From: Oscillospiraceae bacterium
Lineage (GTDB): Bacteria; Bacillota; Clostridia; Oscillospirales; CAG-272
DNA length: 33,200 nt
NCBI GenBank assembly: GCA_015065215.1
Contig: SVQT01000023.1
Coordinates: forward strand, 1 to 33,200
Direction of reading: 5' to 3'
This document shows, in pieces, positions 1 through 8,145 of this stretch; within the stretch, counting starts at the first letter, position 1; each line of letters opens with the position of its first letter. Made by a program: the position numbers and the translations under genes. The notes beneath the pieces were generated by a model. That model was not told where the DNA came from. It saw only the letters and a program-made list of their open reading frames with translations, and ran no database searches.

Positions 1-620
1 CTGGCAGTTTGCCGCCTCACCAACGGTATGATCCTCGGGAACGAATTCGCCGCAGCAGGTATGGATCTTCTTGTGCTGGGTGGAAAGCGCACCACCCTCG
101 CCGGGAATGACCTCGTAACGGAAGGTCGCCTCGGTATGAACGGTCATATCCTTGGCGGTATACTCGGCTTCGCAATGCTCGCAGATCGCGCCGGACTGGC
201 AGTTAGCCGCCTCACCAACGGTATGATCCTCGGGAACGAATTCGCCGCAGCAGGTATGGATCTTCTTGTGCTGGGTGGAAAGCGCGCCACCCTCGCCGGG
301 AATGACCTCGTAACGGAAGGTCGCCTCGGTATGGACGGTCATATCCTTGGCGGTATATACGGTTTGGCAATACGCGCAAATCGATCCGGTCTGGCAGTTA
401 GCCGCCTCACCACCGGTATGATCCTCGGCAACAAATTCACCGCAGCAGGTATGGATCTTCTTGTGCTGGGTGGAAAGCGCGCCGGCCTCGCCGGGAATGA
501 CCTCGTAAGTGAAGGTCGCCTCGGTATGAACGGTCATATCCTTGGCGGTATACTCGGCTTCGCAATATTCGCAAATCGCGCCGGACTGGCAGTTTGCCGC
601 CTCGCCAACGGTATGGTCCT
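1..620 (-). repeat. 195-bp in-frame tandem repeat, about 3.2 copies, continuing off the left edge
   Basis: The same string starting caacggtatgatcctcggga begins at 21 and 216, with a close variant at 411 and a diverged one at 606. The period is exactly 195 bp, which is 65 codons, so the frame is kept. Copies differ at only a few positions. Beyond about 620 the similarity falls to the level of the older modules. This indicates recent expansion by unequal recombination or slippage. Copy number may vary between strains and may be collapsed in short-read assemblies. Confidence 0.9.
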
Positions 621-2004
621 CGTTCTCAGCGGGCGCGTTGCAACACTGATGCGTTCTGCTATGCTGCGTGGTAGAAGAATCGTTATTGATAATCGCAGCG
701 TAGTTGTACTCGGCACTTTCGTGATTGTCGGCATCAAGCTCGCCGTAAGACATGTCGCAGTAGTCACATACCGCTAAGGTCTTACAGGTTGCAGTACCGC
801 CAACATGATTTGCGCAAACATATTCACAGGTATCGCAGGTGCTATCACCGTTCCAATCGTGCTCGGTTTCCGCTACAATCGCATCACAGCAGGAATAATC
901 GCCCGTATGGGTGGTTACGGTAACAGTCCAGGTAATGGTGTAACCCTCGGCATGGTTGGTTTCGTTATAGCTACCGTAAGAAGTGCCACAATGCTCGCAA
1001 ACCGCCAACGTGTTACAGGTAGCGGTGCCACCGGTATGGCCAACAGTTTCCGCCACCTGATTGCAGCAGGTATGCTTCTTATCGTGCTTGGTGGCATCGG
1101 TCCCGTTGACCTCGTAATAGAAGTCGGGGCTGGTATGGTTTTCAAGGTTCTTTTCGCCGTAGGGCTGGCCGCAATCGGTACATTCCGCCTCTGCCACGCA
1201 GGTAGCGGTGCCACCGTGGTGATTGTCGGGGTTTATTTGGCCATAACCCTTGCCACACCAGTCACAGATAGCGACGGCAACACAGGTCGCCTCGCCGCCG
1301 GTATGCTGACACTCGTACTCGCAAATATCACAGATGTGATCCTCGCCCCATACGTGGTCGGTTACATCCACAACCAGACCGCAGCACTTATAAATGCCCT
1401 GGTGTGTGGTCTCAGTCTGCTCCCAGTAGCCGCCGTCAACGTGAACGCCGCCGTTGACACCACCGTAGGATGCGTCACAGGTGGTACAGGTTGCCTCTTC
1501 AAGGCAGGTCGCGCTACCGCCGATATGCGCCTCAAGGTTGGCCTTGTAGCCGCAAACACACTCGTTCCAGTGATTGTCACCGTCAGTGTGCCAATCATCA
1601 GTATCAATGTAGGTGTCGTGCGCCACAGGCGTGATGGTGGGGAATATATCAGACTGCTTTACGCCGCAGGCGCACTCCAGCCAGTGAGCGGTATCATCGT
1701 ACTTCCATACGCCAAAGCTGTGGGGCACCGGCACACCGGGGGCAACAGCGCCGCACAGCGAGCAAACGCTCTGATGATAATAATTTGCATAATCCCCTTC
1801 TTCAATGGGGGTAACAACGCTATAATCGTGCGCGCCGTCATCACAGGCACCCGCGGTCACGGCAACAGCGCCGGCACCGACCGCGTCCAGCTCGTCAACG
1901 GCGGCGGCCACTGTGCCGTCTTGCGACAGCACAGTGAACATGCCAACGATACAAACCGCAGTCAACATCAGTACGGCAAGCGCGGCAAATAAGAATTTTT
2001 TCAT
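1..2004 (-). CDS. Exported Cys/His-rich repeat protein (3' end outside window)
   Basis: The frame is open from an ATG at 2004 to the window edge (668 codons, no stop), so this is the N-terminal part of a larger protein. Residues 1-27 form a hydrophobic signal peptide or signal anchor (MKKFLFAALAVLMLTAVCIV). The rest is a chain of modules of the type H-TGGTATC-x4-C-x2-C-x3-YG followed by an acidic linker and a TCC or CC motif. Cysteine pairs and histidines recur roughly every 60 residues. The last third becomes an almost perfect 65-residue tandem repeat. The start is supported by a purine-rich GAAGGGAAG site upstream. It lies 30 bp after the stop of the GLUG protein, which carries the same modules, so both are probably one transcript and act at the cell surface. 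Metal binding by the Cys/His sets is plausible but unproven. The function is unknown; an adhesin or surface scaffold is my inference. The opposite strand is also open over long stretches, but only this frame gives a signal peptide and regular modules. Confidence 0.85.
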   Translation of the reverse strand, partial: MKKFLFAALAVLMLTAVCIVGMFTVLSQDGTVAAAVDELDAVGAGAVAVTAGACDDGAHDYSVVTPIEEGDYANYYHQSVCSLCGAVAPGVPVPHSFGVWKYDDTAHWLECACGVKQSDIFPTITPVAHDTYIDTDDWHTDGDNHWNECVCGYKANLEAHIGGSATCLEEATCTTCDASYGGVNGGVHVDGGYWEQTETTHQGIYKCCGLVVDVTDHVWGEDHICDICEYECQHTGGEATCVAVAICDWCGKGYGQINPDNHHGGTATCVAEAECTDCGQPYGEKNLENHTSPDFYYEVNGTDATKHDKKHTCCNQVAETVGHTGGTATCNTLAVCEHCGTSYGSYNETNHAEGYTITWTVTVTTHTGDYSCCDAIVAETEHDWNGDSTCDTCEYVCANHVGGTATCKTLAVCDYCDMSYGELDADNHESAEYNYAAIINNDSSTTQHSRTHQCCNAPAENEDHTVGEAANCQSGAICEYCEAEYTAKDMTVHTEATFTYEVIPGEAGALSTQHKKIHTCCGEFVAEDHTGGEAANCQTGSICAYCQTVYTAKDMTVHTEATFRYEVIPGEGGALSTQHKKIHTCCGEFVPEDHTVGEAANCQSGAICEHCEAEYTAKDMTVHTEATFRYEVIPGEGGALSTQHKKIHTCCGEFVPEDHTVGEAANCQ

Positions 2005-2034
2005 GACTTTCTTCCCTTCTATATTATTAGAGGT

Positions 2035-5000
2035 TTATTTCGCCTTTCTTTTTTTACTAATAACAAACGCGGCAATAACACCACCGACAAGGAGCACTGC
2101 GCCACCAAGGACCAGAACGCCAAGCCAGGTGAAATCCTTTTGTCCGTCGTGATCGGTTACAGAATCCAACGCGCTTTCGGGATTGGTGATAACAGAAACC
2201 GAAGCGGTTTGGGTCTTGCCACAATTGCTACAAGTGCGCTCTTGCGTACCAAATTCTGTTTCTGTGGCCTCTTTGGTTACAGTCCAGTCGCCAAATGCGT
2301 GGGCACCGGGAACGCGGGTTGTGCCACAGACATCACAGCTCTCATCACAAGCGCTGCTATAGTCGTGTTCCCCGATCGCCGCGCCGTAATAATTGTTACA
2401 AAGCGAACATTTCGCGGGAACATTACAGGTTGCGGTGCCGCCGGTATGCGCCTCAGGCAGTACGGTGCCACAGCAATCGCCATAAATCACATTATGCCTT
2501 GCGGGATCATCGGGATCCGGTTGATATGCAGAGGGCTCAGCCTCATGATTGAGCAAGTTGACGGAGCCGTAAAAACCGCACAGCTCGCATTCCGCCGGCT
2601 TGCGGCAGGTTGCGTCCGCTTTATGGTTCTCTTCACCGTGATCGGTGGTGTCGATCAGCTCATCACAGCAAGCGCGCAGCTTATCGTGCTTGCTAGCGTC
2701 ATCCGCATTGGGTACATATTTATAATTGGTAGAAGCGTGATCCTCTGCCTCCAGTACGCCGTACTCGTGCTCGCAAACCTCGCACTGGGCAAGGGCGTTA
2801 CACTTGGCATCGCCGCCGCTACAAGCCGCCTCGGCGCTTCTTGCGGGGCAATCGGAATTAGAGCAAGCGTAATAGTGCTTTTCGGTATTGCGGTCAAAGC
2901 TCCATTCTGTCTCAAATACGTGATGGTCGGGATCAATCTCACCGTAGCTCATCTGGCAGGTGCCGCAGTACGCGGGGCTCTCACAGTTGGCAACGGTGCT
3001 TTCCGCATGTGCCTGGTCATGGAGACACACATAACCGCACACGCTACAAATACCGTCCTCATACGCATGGGGCTCGTTCTCAATCACAACACCACAGCAA
3101 GTGTGGTTGGTCGAGTGCCCGTTGGCATCCTTGACCCACTCGTAAGCATTGACGTGGTTATCCGCGTCTTTTGAGCCGTAGGGTTGCTCACAAACCGTAC
3201 ATTCTGCCGGGCTCTGGCAATTGGCAGTGCCGCCGGTGTGCTCCTGTACCGTGGTGAGGTCCTTTGCCCCACACACCTCACACTGATACCAGTGGGTGGT
3301 GTCATCATTGTTCAATACAGTATAATAATCGCAGTTTTCATCCGAATGGGTTCTGGTCATGTTAAAGGTAGCGACAGTATCCTTATAGATGGGGAAGCTC
3401 TCACCCTCGCAGGTGGTGACCATCACAAAGGTGCCTGCGCCTGCGGCATCGTTCAAGGTATTGATAAATGCAGCGGAGGAGGTGTCGGAGGTAATGGGAG
3501 CGGAATTCTGAGTGGAAACGCTCCACTGCTCACTGCCTGATGTAGTAACGGATTTATGATAGAACAACGGATAGGTGTTGACCGAGAAGTTGGCGACCAG
3601 CTTAGCGGCCACCTGCTCATCCGACAGCTTTGAGCCGACCACGTTCTTGACCAGGATCGCGGTACCGTGCGTACCGGCATTCAGCGTGCCGGTAAAGTAG
3701 TTGTACATATAGTCACCGTTGGAGGAGTTCTGGTAGGAAGCAAGACCGCCTACGGTCAGCTCGGTGCCATCCTTAAATGTATCTTTGTTATAATCGGCGG
3801 TCACATTACCGAGAGATGCGGAGTAGGAAATAAAGCCCTCATTATAGATGTAACCGGCAAGACCGCCTGTGGTATGGGATTTATCAGTCACCTTTGCCGC
3901 ATCGCTATAGACATCACCGGTGTTTACACAGCCCACCATGCGCTGCTGTCCGTTCGCGCTGCCAAAGGTACCAACAATGCCGCCCACTCGATGGGAGCCC
4001 TTTACGTATCCGGTATTCACACAGTAGGAAATGGTGTTGCCACTCTTGCCGCAGCTACCGACGATACCACCCGCCGCGCCACTGCCGGCAATAACGGTAC
4101 CGGTGTTAGCACAGCTGGTGATCGTAACAACCTCGCCCACGCTGGCAACAAGACCGCCGGCAGGGCCCACAGTCTCTATATCACCGTAGTTGAAAGAATT
4201 CTCAACGGTCACCCGGACAGCGCCCACGTTACCGAGCATACCGCCGACACCATTGGGGCCGGTAGCACCCGATTCGCCGCCAACCATTCTGGTTTCAATA
4301 TCACCGGTGTTGACGCAGTTGACCACGCGCATGCTACCGTCGGAGGTAATGGCACTGTTCAGGCCGGACATACCGCCCGCCGAGTCGTCCCACGCGCTGA
4401 CATCACCGTTATTCACGCAATTGATGAAAGCGATCATGTCGTCGTAATCAAAGCCAGAGACCGCCTTGTTCGGGCCGGTGCGGTTGACACGGCAGGAAAT
4501 GCCGCCGGCGTAGTTATTGTTGGAATATATGTCACCGTCGTTCACGCAATTTTTAAACTGCACCTTTTCGGAGCGAAGCACCACCGACACGATACCCGCA
4601 ACGCGGTTACCGGTAGCATCACCGGAGTTATAGCAATTTTCTACGCGAACCTTGGCAGTCGTGGTCATGTCATCGGCGCCGCCGAAATGCGCAATGATAC
4701 CGCCAACGTCAGAGTTGCCGCCGGTGATATTGCCGGTGTTGCTACAGTTAAAGGCAAAATAATTACCAATACCATCGTTGCCGTTAAATCTAATTATCGC
4801 GCCGATACCGCCCGCCTGGGAACTGGTCTGTACATCACCCTCATTGCGGCAGTTGCGGAAAACAATGCTCTTAAGATTTTCCTCGCACAGCGCGACGATA
4901 CCCGCGCCGTAGGAGTTGGATACCGTTACCGGAGCGGTGTTGACACAGTTTTCTACCAAAATATCCAAACCGCCGAAACGGGCAGCCAGGCCGCCGGAAT

Positions 5001-5871
5001 AATAGCCGCCACTTGTGGCACCGTCCTGGCGGATCGAGTTCATCGGCGCGTAGTTGCCGCAGTTGCGCATAATGATCACACCAAAATGATTGTTACTACC
5101 AGTGTCAACACCAGCGCAGCCAAACAGACCGCCGCAGCGCTTGGTACCGTGGATGGTACCGTAGTTGGCGCAGTGCTCTACCAACAAAAGGCTGCCGGCA
5201 TCGCCCTGATAACCCTGCATATAGCCCACAAAGCCGGCCGTATCATTATAGCCGCTTCTGCCATCAATGACACCATAGTTAGCGCAGTAGGAGAACACCA
5301 CCTCGCCCACCATCTTGTTTACACTGCCAAAAAAGCCGCCGACATTGGTCTCGGCATTGGTCGTGGTCGTTACATTGGCGTAGTTGACCACATTATACAG
5401 CTTGGGGAGCTTTGCCGTATTGGCGAGCGCGCCCAAGGAGCCGGCACCCGCGATCTCACCGCGAATGGTCAGATCGTAAACCTCAACATTCTCCAAGCTG
5501 TTGAACACCGGCACCGTGGTGGTGATGGTGTGATTGTTGCCGTACAGAACACCGCCCTTGAAGCCGGGATGCGTCGCCGTCAGCTCCAGATCGGTGGTCA
5601 GGTAGTAAATACCACCCTCCTGCATCATGTAAAAGCCGGCAAGCGTGCTGATCGGCTTCGCGCCCATCGGGAAAACGGTTACCGGCTTATAGCCCGACCG
5701 GTCCGGTCCCAGCTCATCGGCTTCGGATGCACCCACATTGACGCTTTCGTCAATGACTGCTCCCACATTGGCGGAATGAACGTGCTCCGCGGCGAATGCA
5801 GGGAGTATGCCGCCTACGCTGAGAGTCAGCGTCATCAGAACGGCAAGTGCGGCAATCATGATTCTTTTCAT
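2035..5871 (-). CDS. GLUG-repeat surface protein with Cys-rich modules and C-terminal membrane anchor
   Basis: The protein has 1278 residues. The chosen ATG at 5871 follows a strong GGAAGGAAG site and starts a classical signal peptide (MKRIMIAALAVLMTLTLSVG, ending near PAFAA). An upstream in-frame ATG at 5985 lies between promoter elements and is rejected. Residues of about 90-800 hold some fifteen GLUG-like repeats (GGIVGTFG, GGLFGCAG, AGIVALCE) alternating with CVNTGDI-type strands, the signature of a right-handed beta-helix. From about 850 to 1200 come five or six Cys/His modules (TATCNVPAKCSLCNNYYG) like those of the next gene. The C-terminus has a transmembrane helix (WLGVLVLGGAVLLVGGVIAA) and a KKRKAK tail, with no LPXTG motif, so it is membrane-anchored rather than sortase-linked. 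The 30-bp gap to the next gene suggests an operon. It is probably an adhesin or glycan-contact protein; the ligand is unknown. Confidence 0.9.
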   Translation of the reverse strand: MKRIMIAALAVLMTLTLSVGGILPAFAAEHVHSANVGAVIDESVNVGASEADELGPDRSGYKPVTVFPMGAKPISTLAGFYMMQEGGIYYLTTDLELTATHPGFKGGVLYGNNHTITTTVPVFNSLENVEVYDLTIRGEIAGAGSLGALANTAKLPKLYNVVNYANVTTTTNAETNVGGFFGSVNKMVGEVVFSYCANYGVIDGRSGYNDTAGFVGYMQGYQGDAGSLLLVEHCANYGTIHGTKRCGGLFGCAGVDTGSNNHFGVIIMRNCGNYAPMNSIRQDGATSGGYYSGGLAARFGGLDILVENCVNTAPVTVSNSYGAGIVALCEENLKSIVFRNCRNEGDVQTSSQAGGIGAIIRFNGNDGIGNYFAFNCSNTGNITGGNSDVGGIIAHFGGADDMTTTAKVRVENCYNSGDATGNRVAGIVSVVLRSEKVQFKNCVNDGDIYSNNNYAGGISCRVNRTGPNKAVSGFDYDDMIAFINCVNNGDVSAWDDSAGGMSGLNSAITSDGSMRVVNCVNTGDIETRMVGGESGATGPNGVGGMLGNVGAVRVTVENSFNYGDIETVGPAGGLVASVGEVVTITSCANTGTVIAGSGAAGGIVGSCGKSGNTISYCVNTGYVKGSHRVGGIVGTFGSANGQQRMVGCVNTGDVYSDAAKVTDKSHTTGGLAGYIYNEGFISYSASLGNVTADYNKDTFKDGTELTVGGLASYQNSSNGDYMYNYFTGTLNAGTHGTAILVKNVVGSKLSDEQVAAKLVANFSVNTYPLFYHKSVTTSGSEQWSVSTQNSAPITSDTSSAAFINTLNDAAGAGTFVMVTTCEGESFPIYKDTVATFNMTRTHSDENCDYYTVLNNDDTTHWYQCEVCGAKDLTTVQEHTGGTANCQSPAECTVCEQPYGSKDADNHVNAYEWVKDANGHSTNHTCCGVVIENEPHAYEDGICSVCGYVCLHDQAHAESTVANCESPAYCGTCQMSYGEIDPDHHVFETEWSFDRNTEKHYYACSNSDCPARSAEAACSGGDAKCNALAQCEVCEHEYGVLEAEDHASTNYKYVPNADDASKHDKLRACCDELIDTTDHGEENHKADATCRKPAECELCGFYGSVNLLNHEAEPSAYQPDPDDPARHNVIYGDCCGTVLPEAHTGGTATCNVPAKCSLCNNYYGAAIGEHDYSSACDESCDVCGTTRVPGAHAFGDWTVTKEATETEFGTQERTCSNCGKTQTASVSVITNPESALDSVTDHDGQKDFTWLGVLVLGGAVLLVGGVIAAFVISKKRKAK

Positions 5872-5970
5872 AGTTGCTTCCTTCCTGTGTAGAGAATTTT
5901 GGTCGCTCGTGCGCCCGCGTGTACAGCCCCGCAACGGGGCAAAACGCAAGCATACAAATCTACAAAATAC

Positions 5971-5999
5971 ATTGTAGCATTTCAATATCCATTTGTCAA
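5971..5999 (-). promoter_or_regulatory. Sigma-A promoter of the surface-protein operon
   Basis: Read on the minus strand, TTGACA (5994-5999) and TACAAT (5971-5976) are 17 bp apart. Transcription would start near 5964 and give a leader of about 90 nt. The leader contains a small hairpin, GCCCC-gcaac-GGGGC at 5926-5940. This promoter position excludes the ATG at 5985 as the start of the gene. Confidence 0.8.
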
Positions 6000-6340
6000 C
6001 CTAACTTTGAAAGATTTGGATATTTTAATGAATTTTTTTATTATTTTTTGTATAATATATAAAAACGATCAAAACACCACCGCGATCGGCGTATGCGCCG
6101 AGCCTTCAAGACTATGGTACCGGCACATCTTAAGACATACCGAAGCAATGATCATGAGCAACAAGCACACCGCAGCCAAAAAATCGGAGAAGCCCTCATT
6201 CCGGGCAAGAGTTGCCCTCACTTTGCGAGCGCGCCGACGCGCCGTTTCGCGGCGGTCGCGGTAAAACACACATCCCGACACCGGCGAGGTGGCGTGACGG
6301 AAAGGGCCCTCTCAGTCGCACCTTCCCGCCGAGCAAATAT
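6000..6340. other. Intergenic stretch without a convincing gene
   Basis: Bases of about 6000-6060 are very AT-rich and lie upstream of the surface-protein promoter. Bases 6070-6340 are GC-rich with overlapping short frames on both strands. None has a good ribosome site. The best candidate is the small membrane-protein frame at 6069-6281, listed separately at low confidence. Confidence 0.5.
6069..6281 (-). CDS. Possible small single-pass membrane protein (doubtful)
   Basis: A 70-residue frame with an Arg-rich N-terminal half (RDRRETARRRARKVRATLAR) followed by one hydrophobic segment (FLAAVCLLLMIIASVCL) and a short polar tail. The positive-then-hydrophobic layout would suit a type II membrane protein. 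No Shine-Dalgarno sequence precedes the ATG, the region is GC-rich so chance frames are expected, and no family is recognised. It may equally be non-coding. Confidence 0.2.
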   Translation of the reverse strand: MSGCVFYRDRRETARRRARKVRATLARNEGFSDFLAAVCLLLMIIASVCLKMCRYHSLEGSAHTPIAVVF

Positions 6341-6387
6341 GAAAAAGAGAGAACGCACCAGTGCATACTGCCGTGTTCTCTCTTTTT
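6341..6387 (-). terminator. Symmetrical hairpin, probable terminator of the J-domain operon
   Basis: A 14-bp stem, GAAAAAGAGAGAAC at 6341-6354 with its complement at 6374-6387, carries T runs on either strand. A smaller inner hairpin GCAC/GTGC sits in the loop. It lies about 125 nt beyond the stop of the J-domain gene. With no plus-strand gene upstream, minus-strand termination is the likelier role. Confidence 0.6.
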
Positions 6388-6511
6388 CTGTTCGCGGTAT
6401 ATTCACGGGGCAAACGCGATATAGCCCCATTTTATCCTGACTTACAAAACAAGCCGATCGCGCGCGGACATATGGCATAAAACCCACATCGCCGCGTGAC
6501 TCTGTGCCCCA

Positions 6512-7165
6512 TCAGCAGCAGGGAATCAGATCGCCGCCCAAGCACTCAAAGCATCCGTTGCCGCAATTCTTAAAGCGGCTGGATCGACGGTTTTTTCCAA
6601 ACCGTTCAGCCCCTTCCCGCATTTTCTCCTTGAACATCCAGTATTCGTCGTTCGTGGGCTCCATGCGATAGGCCGTATCAAAGGAATACTGCGCGTCTAC
6701 ATAATGATGGCGGTGCAGCTGTAGGCATCCCGACAGAAAAAACCATTCGGCGCCACGGTCAGCCTCCTCAATTTCGGCTAACATCCGCGCGGCCTCCTCC
6801 ACTTCTCCCTCATTGATGCAGGTGCGAATTCTGATAAAGCACTCTCTTGCCTTTGCGGAATAATTCCGGCTGTGATAGTTCCCCGCCTTAGCGCCCTCGT
6901 GCCCGGCATGTGTCGACTCTCGCCGCCCGTCATAGGGCCTGGAGGGCTCACGCGCTCCGGCCGCTTCATCCGCGGCACGCAATCGCTGCACCTCTTCATA
7001 AGCGGCGTTCACCTCTTGCATCTTCTCGTTGGCAAGATCGGCAAGATCGCTGTCAGCATAGCGATCCGGATGATATTTACGGGCCAAGACGTGATAGGCG
7101 TGCTTGATTTCATCATCGGTGGCGGTGGGAGAAACGCCCAACACCTGATACGGGTTTTTACTCAT
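6512..7165 (-). CDS. J-domain (DnaJ-like) protein
   Basis: A 217-residue protein. Residues 1-60 are a J-domain with the diagnostic HPD at 32-34 (YHPDRY), which in this family stimulates the ATPase of an Hsp70 (DnaK) partner. A low-complexity linker follows (about 65-100), then a helical, TPR-like region of about 100-190 ([20 protein letters not shown]). The C-terminal tail is cysteine-rich ([18 protein letters not shown]). The Gly/Phe, zinc-finger and C-terminal substrate domains of true DnaJ are absent, so this is a specialised co-chaperone. Its ATG overlaps the stop of the upstream DUF5685 gene (ATGA, 4 bp), so the two are translationally coupled and probably work together. The client is unknown. 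Confidence 0.9.
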   Translation of the reverse strand: MSKNPYQVLGVSPTATDDEIKHAYHVLARKYHPDRYADSDLADLANEKMQEVNAAYEEVQRLRAADEAAGAREPSRPYDGRRESTHAGHEGAKAGNYHSRNYSAKARECFIRIRTCINEGEVEEAARMLAEIEEADRGAEWFFLSGCLQLHRHHYVDAQYSFDTAYRMEPTNDEYWMFKEKMREGAERFGKNRRSSRFKNCGNGCFECLGGDLIPCC

Positions 7166-8043
7166 ATGTAGTCGGCCTCCTCCCTCTCATCGGTTTCGTC
7201 GCGCAAAACCCGCCGTACGGTGGCGGGCATGCCAAAATATAAAATGTTCTCCAGCACCGCGCCCCGCTCCGCAACAGTCTGCTCCGGAACAAGGTCAAAC
7301 GCGGTCTCTAAATCAGCAAGGCAGGCAGTTAAAGCGTGGCGGACGCCCTCTTTTTCTGCCGGCTCCGGCAATCTGCCATAAAGCAGCAAAAAGGGGTTAA
7401 AGCGCTTTCTTTTCAAATCCTCCGGCAGGTCATCCAAGGCATCCACAATATAGATAAATCGCCCCGTTTGCCACCCAATAGCGCGCGCAACGCGCTCCTG
7501 CTCCCCTGTCATGCCCTCGGCCACAATGTCAGCGAGCAGGTCACCAAAAAGAGCGGCAATCTCGTCTACCGACGGGCGCTGCTCGCTTTCTTTTTCGCGC
7601 AGGCGCCCAAGGTGATCGCTGAGCCTTTCTGCCAACAAAGGGTAGTGTTTCTTGGCACGTTTATAGGCTTTTTTCAAAAAAAAGCACCGCAGACGCGCTC
7701 TGATTTTGCGCCATCCGCGCTCATCTGTCATATCATCCCGGCACTTTTCAAAAGCCAAAAGCGCCGCGGCCTGCGCCGTGTAATTGAGCTCCTCATTCGG
7801 CTCCATCATCCTGCGTTTTTTGATCGGATGCGCAAGACAACGCCGGCGGCGAAAGACGGGAACCGTCCCCCGCAAAGACATACGCACATTGGCCAGAAAG
7901 ACAAAATCATAGCTAAGAGCGAGACGGGAGCACTGTCCGGTGCATTGCCCCATAGAACGGCAAAGCCCGCAATAAGAGGCCCGATAATATTCATATTCAC
8001 GCAGGCGCAATTCTCCCTGCACGGTTTTGATATAACCGAACAT
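7162..8043 (-). CDS. DUF5685 family protein
   Basis: A 293-residue cytosolic protein. The start [20 protein letters not shown] at 8043 matches the conserved beginning of the family and follows AAAGGATGACGGC. An in-frame ATG 51 bases upstream lies in the predicted -10 box and is not used. Conserved features are [13 protein letters not shown] near residues 22-34, whose Cys pair may bind metal, and a Cys in RRRRCLAHP (about 68). A long helical body follows, with [20 protein letters not shown] near 195-215. The function of the family is not known. The start of the J-domain gene overlaps its stop codon, which suggests that a chaperone-assisted step is tied to this protein. Confidence 0.85.
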   Translation of the reverse strand: MFGYIKTVQGELRLREYEYYRASYCGLCRSMGQCTGQCSRLALSYDFVFLANVRMSLRGTVPVFRRRRCLAHPIKKRRMMEPNEELNYTAQAAALLAFEKCRDDMTDERGWRKIRARLRCFFLKKAYKRAKKHYPLLAERLSDHLGRLREKESEQRPSVDEIAALFGDLLADIVAEGMTGEQERVARAIGWQTGRFIYIVDALDDLPEDLKRKRFNPFLLLYGRLPEPAEKEGVRHALTACLADLETAFDLVPEQTVAERGAVLENILYFGMPATVRRVLRDETDEREEADYI

Positions 8044-8089
8044 GCCGTCATCCTTTCTCACACAGCCGTAACCGGCCAACATACGCTTT

Positions 8090-8118
8090 ATCATACCGCA
8101 TTTTGATCAAAAATACAA
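8090..8118 (-). promoter_or_regulatory. Promoter of the DUF5685/J-domain operon
   Basis: Minus strand: TTGTAT (8113-8118), 17 bp, TATGAT (8090-8095). The -35 is weak and the -10 is one base from consensus. Predicted transcription start near 8083, about 40 nt before the ATG. Confidence 0.55.
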
Positions 8119-8145
8119 GTGGATTTTGTGGATATACGAAAAAAA

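Noticed and set aside
1-620. Regular repeats considered as a CRISPR array
   Set aside because: The 195-bp units are contiguous, in frame and without unique spacers. No cas genes are present anywhere in the window.
28-1992. Two plus-strand open frames (249 and 395 codons) opposite the Cys/His repeat gene
   Set aside because: They repeat with the same 195-bp period because they are the antisense of the real gene. They lack ribosome sites and signal peptides. The minus-strand frame gives a signal peptide and regular modules.
3667-5892. A 741-codon plus-strand frame opposite the GLUG protein
   Set aside because: Antisense shadow of a repetitive gene. The minus strand has a promoter, ribosome site, signal peptide and GLUG motifs.
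5872-5985. In-frame ATG at 5985 as start of the GLUG protein
   Set aside because: It lies inside the predicted promoter (-10 at 5971-5976), and the added 38 residues would precede a perfect signal peptide.
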